DNA of 12,947 nucleotides from NCBI GenBank assembly GCA_002714565.1, contig PAXU01000044.1:35354-48300 (forward strand), read 5' to 3'. This DNA comes from Rhodopirellula sp. (GTDB lineage Bacteria; Planctomycetota; Planctomycetia; Pirellulales; Pirellulaceae). The stretch's first letter is position 1; every line of letters begins with the position of its first letter. Below the pieces are notes generated by a model. The model did not search any database. It was not told the DNA's origin and saw nothing but the letters and a program-made list of their open reading frames with translations. Below, in pieces: positions 8,314 through 12,947 of this stretch. The position numbers and the translations under genes were made by a program.

Positions 8314-8856
8314 TTGACTACAATCCAGCCCAAAGATCATTCTGTGAAGCGTTTAATCCCAGCACGAATATGTACCTGGATGAGTGCAATTTTAGCGACT
8401 GCAACACTCCTTCTCAGCAGCACGGCCGTAGATGCAGCTGAACCGTGGTACACGATGCTTAATCCGTTTGGCAGTATGCCAACGATCAAGCTGAATTCAA
8501 CCAAGTGGATTACTCAGCCGGTAAATGATTTAATTTTGGAACCGACCTACGACTATGTCCTCCAACCGGCCAACGATTTCGTATTGAAGCCAGTGGATAA
8601 ATACGTGCTTAAACCACTCTGGACGCCTGTGGACAAACTGGTGGTTGAACCGATTGATCGAATTACGCCAGATTGGCTAAAACCGCCGACGATCTCGGAA
8701 ATTCATACTGGGATGACGCGCACATTTCATCAGTCTTCCGGTTTTGTTGTTCAGGGCGTCAATTGGGTGAATCCCTGGTATTCAAAGCCAAAGGCACCGC
8801 GCAGATACGCGGTGCCTCAGATTGGTTCGAAGCTCAGAAGAACGCGAGGGTATTAA
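8314..8856 (+). CDS. Secreted protein with octapeptide repeats, unknown function
   Basis: The 180-residue product is not recognised. It carries a signal peptide with a hydrophobic core (SAILATATLLLSSTAVDAA) and a likely cut before EPWY. The mature chain contains four tandem 8-residue units, [QEK]P-x-x-[DK]-[LYF]-[VI]-L, encoded at 8515-8610 (QPVNDLIL, EPTYDYVL, QPANDFVL, KPVDKYVL), then two looser copies (TPVDKLVV, EPIDRI). The C-terminal part is basic. The first possible start is TTG at 8314; GTG at 8344 gives a more compact signal peptide (MKRLIPARICTW...) and may be the true start. No good Shine-Dalgarno precedes either. It is the only complete plus-strand gene, converging with the selenoprotein gene 28 bp away. 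An envelope or structural role is a guess. Confidence 0.72.
   Translation: MTTIQPKDHSVKRLIPARICTWMSAILATATLLLSSTAVDAAEPWYTMLNPFGSMPTIKLNSTKWITQPVNDLILEPTYDYVLQPANDFVLKPVDKYVLKPLWTPVDKLVVEPIDRITPDWLKPPTISEIHTGMTRTFHQSSGFVVQGVNWVNPWYSKPKAPRRYAVPQIGSKLRRTRGY
8515..8610 (+). repeat. Four tandem 24-bp coding units (octapeptide repeat)
   Basis: Four consecutive 24-base segments encode octapeptides that all have Pro at position 2 and a hydrophobic pair ending in Leu at positions 7-8. The DNA copies have diverged strongly while the peptide pattern is kept, which suggests selection on the protein rather than recent duplication. After a four-residue interruption (KPLW, 8611-8622), a fifth unit follows at 8623-8646 and a partial sixth at 8647-8664. 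Confidence 0.7.
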
Positions 8857-8884
8857 TGCTCGCTCTGAATCTTCTTAGTACTGC

Positions 8885-9118
8885 TTAGAGCAGCTGGCCG
8901 ACTTGTTCAACAATGGATCCCTCGTCTGGGAATTCATCGGTCTCAAGTTTCGAATAGATCAACTGACCGTTTATGGTAACTTCAAAACATCCGCCCGTGG
9001 ATGCTTCAAGCTCGAGTCCATTGATTTGCTGTTTGTATTCGGTAAGAACTTTTTCTGCCAAACTGACAGCTTTAGGTTCGTAGTCTCAAGAACTGCAGTA
9101 ACGCAAATGGATTTTCAT
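8885..9118 (-). CDS. SelW-like (Rdx family) selenoprotein with in-frame UGA as selenocysteine
   Basis: Read with TGA at 9086-9088 as selenocysteine, this minus-strand frame gives 77 residues from ATG (9116-9118) to TAA (8885-8887). The start MKIHLRYCSSUDYEPKA places Cys8 and Sec11 in the C-x-x-U redox motif, right after the first beta strand, as in SelW/SelT/SelH thioredoxin-fold proteins. The second half, TGGCFEVTINGQLIYSK then DEFPDEG, matches the Rdx pattern G-x-F-E-V...G-x-L-(I/V)-x-S-K...FPDE. GGGAG lies six bases before the ATG, supporting the start. A SECIS-like hairpin follows the UGA, and selB and selA are in the same window. The protein is probably a small cytoplasmic thiol/selenol oxidoreductase; substrates are unknown. 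Homology on both sides of the TGA makes a pseudogene unlikely. The family is known in bacteria; this copy would be missed by standard gene calling. Confidence 0.92.
9046..9079 (-). promoter_or_regulatory. Predicted bacterial SECIS element
   Basis: On the minus strand, starting 16 nt after the UGA, CTGTC (9069-9065) and GGCAG (9059-9055) form a 5-bp stem (one G-U pair) closing the loop AGTTT (9064-9060). A lower helix GAAC/GTTC (9079-9076 with 9049-9046) supports it across an internal loop. A short upper stem, a small loop with G as its second base and a loop 21 nt after the UGA agree with the published bacterial SECIS pattern as I recall it. In cells SelB would bind it to direct Sec insertion. 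It lies within the coding region, as expected in bacteria. Confidence 0.72.
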
Positions 9119-9138
9119 TGTTTACTCCCGTCATTTGG

Positions 9139-9166
9139 GAAATGGCATCGTATTCAATGCCATCTC
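9139..9166 (-). promoter_or_regulatory. Leader hairpin just upstream of the selenoprotein gene
   Basis: On the minus strand GAGATGGCAT (9166-9157) pairs with ATGCCATTTC (9148-9139) over 10 bp with one G-U, around an 8-base loop. It sits 20 bases before the selenoprotein ATG, just upstream of its GGGAG ribosome binding site, and after the stop of the 43-residue gene. No T-run follows, so it is not an ordinary terminator. A translational control or mRNA-processing role is possible but unproven. Confidence 0.5.
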
Positions 9167-9184
9167 TAAAAGGGCCTAGTTTTA

Positions 9185-9316
9185 TTAAGACTTCTTCTTA
9201 GTCGCCTTCTTTTTGGCGGTTGTCTTTTTAGTTGCTTTCTTTTTCTTTCCAGCGCCAAATGCTTTGTTAAAGTTATTGGCATATTTTGGTGTGGAACCAA
9301 CGCGAAGAATCGTCAC
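9185..9316 (-). CDS. Small lysine-rich basic protein, 43 residues
   Basis: A GTG start (9314-9316) preceded by AGGAG with seven bases of spacing opens a 43-codon frame ending in TAA. The product has a non-repetitive head (MTILRVGSTPKYANNFNKAF) and a tail made almost only of Lys, Ala and Thr (KKKKATKKTTAKKKATKKKS), like the tail of histone H1-type proteins. Such a tail suggests binding to nucleic acid. From memory, similar RVGSTxKYA-type short proteins with lysine tails occur in planctomycetes, but this was not checked. It follows ettA after 107 bp with a promoter in the gap and precedes the selenoprotein by 66 bp, so it may be co-transcribed with the latter. It is too short for many gene callers. 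Confidence 0.72.
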   Translation of the reverse strand: MTILRVGSTPKYANNFNKAFGAGKKKKATKKTTAKKKATKKKS

Positions 9317-9352
9317 CGTTACTCTCCTGAGAATTTTTAGTTAACTTCGTTA

Positions 9353-9387
9353 ATTATCCATTATCTAATAACCGATTCGATTCGCAA
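9353..9387 (-). promoter_or_regulatory. Predicted promoter of the 43-residue gene and selenoprotein
   Basis: On the minus strand TTGCGA (9387-9382) is followed after 16 bases by GATAAT (9365-9360), matching the -35 and -10 consensus at four and five of six positions. A second GATAAT lies at 9358-9353. A short inverted repeat, TTAAC-TTC-GTTAA (9341-9353), lies just downstream and would be in the leader. The promoter would serve the 43-residue gene and perhaps the selenoprotein gene behind it. Confidence 0.45.
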
Positions 9388-9423
9388 CCGCTGTCTTTGC
9401 TGAATCTGTAAACCAGTCTGTCG

Positions 9424-11097
9424 TTATGTCTTTAGTTTCTTGTACCGAAATCGCATCGGTTGATCCTGAGAGATACCGAGTCTCTCACGCCTTTGCCGTT
9501 CATACGTTGCATAATTGCCTTCGCACCAGTGCACGTATCCGTCGCCTTCAAAGGCAAGTACATGCGTTGCGATCCGATCCAGGAACCACCTGTCGTGGCT
9601 TGTAACAACAACACATCCTGCATAACTCATGATGGCTTCTTCGAGTGCTCGCAGCGTGTCTACATCAAGATCATTGGTCGGCTCATCTAACAGCAGTAAG
9701 TTTGAACCGCGTCGCAGTAGCTTTGCCAAATGCACTCGATTACGTTCACCACCGGATAACGTGCCGACCTTTTTCTCTTGATCCGTGCCTTTGAAATTAA
9801 ATCTCGAGACATAGGCACGAGCGTTTATATTTCGGCCGCCCATCTCAAACGTCTCGTAACCGCCAGAGATTTCCTGATATACGGTAAGGTCGGCGTCGAG
9901 TGCATCCCGAGTCTGGTCGACGTACCCCATTTCTACCGTTTGCCCAATGTTCAGTTTGCCGGAATCAGGAGGTTCCTGTTCTGTCAGCATTCTGAACAAA
10001 GTCGTTTTTCCAGCACCGTTGGGGCCAATGACAGCAACGATACCGCCGGCGGGCAGTCGGAAATTCAGATCATCCATTAGGATGTTATCGTCGTAGCCTT
10101 TGGTCAGGTTTTGTGCTTCAATAACTAGCTCACCGAGACGTGGTCCGGGTGGAATTTGAATCTCGATTTCGTCGATTTGATCCTGGAATTGCTCATTGAC
10201 CATTTGGTCGTATCGATCCAGTCGGGCTTTGTTCTTGGCCTGTCTGGCCTTGGGAGATGTCTGAACCCATTCAAGTTCTTTCGCGATGGTCTTCTGTTTG
10301 GCCTTGGCAGATTTTTCTTCAATTAATAACCGCTGCTGCTTTTGCACCAGCCAGCTTGAGTAGTTACCTTCAAATGGAATACCCTTACCGCGGTCCAGTT
10401 CCAGAATCCATTGAGCCGCGTTGTCCAGAAAGTAGCGATCGTGCGTGACCGCGACGACGGTACCAGTGTATTCAGTAAGGTGCCGTTCCAGCCATGCTAC
10501 TGAATCTGCGTCGAGATGGTTGGTCGGTTCGTCGAGCAGCAGTAAGTCCGGACGTTCTAGTAGTAGTTTGCATAATGCGACTCGTCGCTTTTCACCACCA
10601 GAAAGTGTTTCGATGTTGGCATCACGCGGTGGTAAATTCATGACTTCAAATGCTATTTCGATCTCGCGATCCAGTTCCCACGTGCCGCTCGTTTCGATTT
10701 TGTCCTGCAGCGTTGCCATTTCATCGCACAGTTTCTGCATTTCATCATCATCCATGGGCTCGGCAAGTAAGGTGCTGATTTCAGCATACCGATCAAGCAT
10801 GGCGCGACGTGGAGCTACCGCTTCTTCGACATTTCCCCAAACGTCTTTTTCAGGATTTAACTGAGGTTCCTGCGGCAGATAGCCACAAGTAAAACCGTCA
10901 GTGAGATAGGCCTCCCCTTCAAATTCCTTATCAAGCCCGGCCATGATTCTCAGTAGAGTACTTTTACCGGAACCATTGACTCCAAGTACGCCGATTTTGG
11001 CTCCTGGGTAGAAGGCCAGGTAGATATTCTTTAACACCTCTCTGGATCCGTGCTTTTTGGACAGGTCGACAATGGTGTAGATGTATTTCTGGCTCAT
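9424..11097 (-). CDS. ettA: Energy-dependent translational throttle protein EttA (ABC-F ATPase)
   Basis: EttA is a soluble ABC-F ATPase that binds the ribosomal E site and regulates entry into elongation according to the ATP/ADP ratio. The 557 residues hold two ABC domains: first Walker A GVNGSGKST (39-47), signature LSGGE (165-169) and LLLLDEP (184-190); second Walker A GPNGAGKTT (358-366), signature LSGGE (447-451) and LLLLDEP (467-473). The arm insertion (about 93-138) and the interdomain P-site tRNA-interaction linker (about 241-320, with KELEWVQTSPKARQAK) fit EttA, as do FYPGAKIGVLG and the basic C-terminus (RFRYKKLK). No membrane segments exist, as expected for ABC-F. The Shine-Dalgarno sequence is weak. 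All catalytic Glu residues are kept. Assignment to EttA rather than Uup or another ABC-F rests on the length and near-identical motifs. Confidence 0.96.
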   Translation of the reverse strand: MSQKYIYTIVDLSKKHGSREVLKNIYLAFYPGAKIGVLGVNGSGKSTLLRIMAGLDKEFEGEAYLTDGFTCGYLPQEPQLNPEKDVWGNVEEAVAPRRAMLDRYAEISTLLAEPMDDDEMQKLCDEMATLQDKIETSGTWELDREIEIAFEVMNLPPRDANIETLSGGEKRRVALCKLLLERPDLLLLDEPTNHLDADSVAWLERHLTEYTGTVVAVTHDRYFLDNAAQWILELDRGKGIPFEGNYSSWLVQKQQRLLIEEKSAKAKQKTIAKELEWVQTSPKARQAKNKARLDRYDQMVNEQFQDQIDEIEIQIPPGPRLGELVIEAQNLTKGYDDNILMDDLNFRLPAGGIVAVIGPNGAGKTTLFRMLTEQEPPDSGKLNIGQTVEMGYVDQTRDALDADLTVYQEISGGYETFEMGGRNINARAYVSRFNFKGTDQEKKVGTLSGGERNRVHLAKLLRRGSNLLLLDEPTNDLDVDTLRALEEAIMSYAGCVVVTSHDRWFLDRIATHVLAFEGDGYVHWCEGNYATYERQRRERLGISQDQPMRFRYKKLKT

Positions 11098-11271
11098 GGC
11101 GTGGTTATTCGTTACCGGTCAATCGGGTTTGGCAAGCTATGCAGGTTATTCCAGAGACGACAGCCAATCGGTTTGTTTGTGTCATACGGAAGAACCGTTG
11201 TGCTAAAAAATCAAAAGTGTCTATTTCACTAATTTGTTTACCCGTTGCTGAGTTGTGAAGAGGGGTACTAC

Positions 11272-11379
11272 CGATACTAGACCTACCTGCCGCTTCCTGT
11301 GGTCAGATCACGAGTAACCCCTTCCCACTCGCCTGCCCAAATCTGGCTACCAAAACAGGAAGCGTCTTGCCCTATCGAG
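11272..11379 (+). ncRNA. Candidate structured small RNA, unclassified
   Basis: Nested inverted repeats fold into one long arm: CGCTTCCTGT (11291-11300) with ACAGGAAGCG (11355-11364), 10 bp; GGT with ACC (11301-11303, 11349-11351); CAGAT with ATCTG (11304-11308, 11341-11345); CGAGT with ACTCG (11311-11315, 11327-11331), closed by an 11-base loop. A weaker outer pair CGATA/TATCG (11272-11276, 11375-11379) may close a bubble. A strong plus-strand terminator begins where it ends, so a plus-strand transcript of roughly 110-140 nt is favoured. It does not match 4.5S, 6S, tmRNA or tRNA(Sec) patterns I know. The same pairs would form on the minus strand, where it could be an ettA leader instead. No clear promoter was found. 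Confidence 0.5.
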
Positions 11380-11413
11380 ACTCTATTGCTGCCCGGCAAT
11401 AGAGTCTTTTTTT
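11378..11413 (+). terminator. Strong rho-independent terminator
   Basis: AGACTCTATTG (11378-11388) and CAATAGAGTCT (11397-11407) are perfect reverse complements of 11 bp with an 8-base loop, followed by a T-run through 11413. The T-run is on the plus strand only; reading the minus strand the hairpin is followed by mixed sequence. It therefore ends a plus-strand transcript although both neighbouring protein genes lie on the minus strand. This is the best argument for a plus-strand small RNA just upstream. Confidence 0.85.
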
Positions 11414-11456
11414 ATGTCAGCATCACGTATCTTCGTGACACGGTTGGAGCACTGGG

Positions 11457-12260
11457 TTATATGTCACTCGACGAATCTTCCACATGGTGTCGCAGTTGTG
11501 ACATTTTGCTGAGCGTCTCATGGTTGGTTCGATCGATCGTCAACGGTGTTATCGAAACAAATCCGGCATGAACCGCGTCTACATCACTTGCGGAATGTCC
11601 TTCTACGGCCGGTGGTGTATCGGTTGACCAATAGTATGTACGATTCTTGGGATCTTCACGTTTGATGTACCGATCCAGGTTGCGGGTTTGCTTCATGTAA
11701 GTCGGCTTTAGAATTGCATTTTCAACGCTCGTGCCTGTGGGAATGTTTATGTTGAGTAATTGTGACGTACCAGAGTCCGGATCGAGGTAAGTTGAAATAC
11801 AGTTGATGGCAATGCTTGCGGCCGAAACGAAGTCAAACGTATCAGCATGTTCTAGTGAGATGGCAACAGCATCGACACCGAATATTGCAGCTTCCATTGC
11901 CGCGGCTACAGTCCCGGAATAGTGCGTGTTAATGCCGGTGTTGAGTCCGGAGTTGATACCGCTGACGACCAGCTCCGGTTTCTGTGGCAGCAATTCAGTG
12001 ATACCCAGTTTGACACAATCGCTTGGTGTGCCATGAACGACCCACGCGTCTTGCTTTTGTTCCTGCTTGGACTCTTGTTCTGATTCCTGTTGCCAACGTT
12101 CACAGAATAGCGGGCTTAGATACGTAATCTGTTGGCTTACTCCACTTTGTTCTGTTAAGGGGGCGATCACCGTGACATCTCCCAGAGACTCGAGGGCTTT
12201 TTTCATTTCCCACAGTCCCACAGCATTTATCCCATCGTCGTTGGTAAGTAATATCCGCAT
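11457..12260 (-). CDS. surE: 5'/3'-nucleotidase SurE
   Basis: SurE is a metal-dependent phosphatase that removes phosphate from nucleoside 5'- and 3'-monophosphates and exopolyphosphate, linked to stationary-phase survival. The 267-residue frame from ATG at 12258-12260 begins MRILLTNDDGINAVG with metal ligands Asp8 and Asp9; Ser39 and Asn103 (GINSGLN) complete the site, with HGTPSDCVKLG at 76-86. The frame is open 19 codons further upstream (to 12317), but the family starts at MRIL, so that start is chosen. Asn103 is about 10 residues later than usual because of a low-complexity insertion, QQESEQESKQEQKQ (57-70). It is divergent from guaA. Family identification is secure. Confidence 0.95.
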   Translation of the reverse strand: MRILLTNDDGINAVGLWEMKKALESLGDVTVIAPLTEQSGVSQQITYLSPLFCERWQQESEQESKQEQKQDAWVVHGTPSDCVKLGITELLPQKPELVVSGINSGLNTGINTHYSGTVAAAMEAAIFGVDAVAISLEHADTFDFVSAASIAINCISTYLDPDSGTSQLLNINIPTGTSVENAILKPTYMKQTRNLDRYIKREDPKNRTYYWSTDTPPAVEGHSASDVDAVHAGFVSITPLTIDRTNHETLSKMSQLRHHVEDSSSDI

Positions 12261-12350
12261 GTTTATTGATGTTCCTGTCCAGCAGTGAAAACCGGTTGAT
12301 GCTAAAAGGATAACCATTCAGTAGAGCGCGACAATCGTCGGGCGATCATA

Positions 12351-12379
12351 TTCTCATTAAGGTGCTAACGCTTTATAAT
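12351..12379 (+). promoter_or_regulatory. Predicted promoter of guaA
   Basis: TTCTCA (12351-12356) is followed after 17 bases by a perfect TATAAT (12374-12379) on the plus strand. Transcription would start near 12386, leaving a leader of about 95 nt before the guaA start. It lies in the divergent region between surE and guaA. Confidence 0.6.
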
Positions 12380-12427
12380 CCACGTTTCCAGAAAGCGGGC
12401 GTTTACCGGTTGGATTTGGAAGGAATC

Positions 12428-12444
12428 TAGCTGCTAGCCAGCTA
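12428..12444 (+). repeat. Small hairpin in the guaA leader
   Basis: TAGCTG (12428-12433) and CAGCTA (12439-12444) form a perfect 6-bp stem around a 5-base loop in the predicted guaA leader, 36 bases before the start codon. No T-run follows, and no known purine or guanine riboswitch consensus is apparent. It may be a minor leader structure or chance. Confidence 0.3.
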
Positions 12445-12480
12445 CCTTATCAAACTGGTCCGGATATCAGGATGGTCTCC

Positions 12481-12947
12481 ATGACTTCAGGGATTGCCAG
12501 ACAACGAGTTCTAATTCTCGACTTCGGTTCTCAATATGCGCAGTTAATCGCACGTCGTGTGCGCGAGCAAAACGTATATTGCGAGATCGTGCGACATGAT
12601 ATTTCGGTTGAGCGTATCAGGAGCCATGCCCCACAAGGCTTGATACTCTCGGGTGGTCCCAAGAGTGTTTATGAAGAGGATTCGCCGCGCTGCGATCCAG
12701 AGATTTTTAGTATGGGCCTTCCCGTGCTGGGAATATGTTATGGAATGCAGCTCGCATGCATGGCACTTGGTGGCAAAGTTGATAGCGCGCCATCACGTGA
12801 ATATGGCCGGGCTCACTTACGCGTGAGCGGGTCCAATGCATTATTTGAGGGGACCTCAGATGAGATGCAGGTATGGATGAGCCATGGTGACCAGGTTTCA
12901 AGTATTTCAGAGCAGTTTGAGACCATTGCCTCAACAGACACGTGTCC
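12481..12947 (+). CDS. guaA: GMP synthase (glutamine-hydrolysing), N-terminal part, runs off right edge
   Basis: GuaA converts XMP to GMP using glutamine and ATP, the step after GuaB. Only the first 155 codons are in the window, all within the class I glutamine amidotransferase domain. [21 protein letters not shown] (residues 9-29) is the typical start, [11 protein letters not shown] (54-64) is the oxyanion region, and GICYGMQ (84-90) carries the nucleophile Cys86. WMSHGDQV follows near residue 132. The ATP-pyrophosphatase domain lies beyond the edge. ATG at 12481 is preferred because AGGA lies eight bases upstream; an in-frame ATG at 12472 would add three residues. A promoter with a perfect -10 box is upstream. 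Identification is secure. Confidence 0.96.
   Translation, partial: MTSGIARQRVLILDFGSQYAQLIARRVREQNVYCEIVRHDISVERIRSHAPQGLILSGGPKSVYEEDSPRCDPEIFSMGLPVLGICYGMQLACMALGGKVDSAPSREYGRAHLRVSGSNALFEGTSDEMQVWMSHGDQVSSISEQFETIASTDTC

Larger units (their letters stand above)
11098..11456. other. Gene-free stretch between surE and ettA
   Basis: These 359 bases have no convincing coding frame. The left half (11098-11270) is the ettA leader and shows no clear promoter or repeat. The right half holds the nested inverted repeats at 11272-11379 and the terminator at 11378-11413, described separately. The last 43 bases before the surE stop are featureless. Confidence 0.6.

Noticed and set aside
8885..9118. 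A pseudogene or sequencing error at the TGA of the SelW-like gene
   Set aside because: The TGA falls exactly on the redox residue of the C-x-x-U motif, the frame is otherwise intact, a SECIS-like hairpin follows and selA/selB are nearby.
10445..10864. A 139-codon plus-strand frame opposite ettA
   Set aside because: It is a low-complexity Ser-rich shadow of the ettA coding strand.
11272..11379. 4.5S (SRP) RNA, 6S RNA or tRNA(Sec)
   Set aside because: The SRP GGAAG...AGCAG core and the 6S terminal stem layout are missing, and there is no T-loop consensus or UCA anticodon loop.
12261..12317. A 19-residue N-terminal extension of SurE
   Set aside because: The family begins at MRIL(L/V)(T/S)NDDG, the metal ligands are then numbered as expected, and no ribosome binding site precedes the upstream ATG.

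Overview
The window reads as chromosomal DNA of a planctomycete-like bacterium (Planctomycetota). This is inferred from the style of the predicted proteins: secreted proteins without recognisable domains, a tiny lysine-rich protein, and housekeeping genes scattered rather than packed in classical operons. No mobile element, CRISPR array, rRNA or recognisable tRNA was seen.

Layout. Positions 1-200 may hold the start of a secreted protein (minus strand, running off the window). A minus-strand train then reads, in transcription order (right to left): proC (8138-7335), a 161-residue unknown (7304-6819), an elongation factor P family gene of EfpL/YeiP type (6706-6143), selB (6112-4169), selA (4097-2712), an unknown secreted protein (2570-1707) and guaB with its own promoter (1602-130). 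A plus-strand gene at 8314-8856 encodes a secreted protein with octapeptide repeats. To its right, again on the minus strand, are ettA (11097-9424), a 43-residue basic protein (9316-9185) and a 77-residue SelW-like selenoprotein (9118-8885) read through an in-frame UGA. Positions 11098-11456 hold a nested RNA-like hairpin and a strong plus-strand terminator. surE (12260-11457, minus) and the start of guaA (12481 to the right edge, plus) finish the window.

Central observation. A conventional gene caller would miss or break the gene at 8885-9118. Its codon 11 is TGA within a C-x-x-U motif typical of Rdx/SelW proteins. A hairpin matching the bacterial SECIS pattern starts 16 nt after the UGA. 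About 2.8 kb away are selB and selA, the Sec-specific elongation factor and Sec synthase needed to decode that UGA. The window therefore holds two parts of the Sec machinery and a likely client; selD and selC are not in view.

The translation theme is strong: EF-P family factor, SelB, SelA and EttA all act on or around the ribosome. guaB and guaA, the two steps from IMP to GMP, lie at opposite ends under separate promoters.
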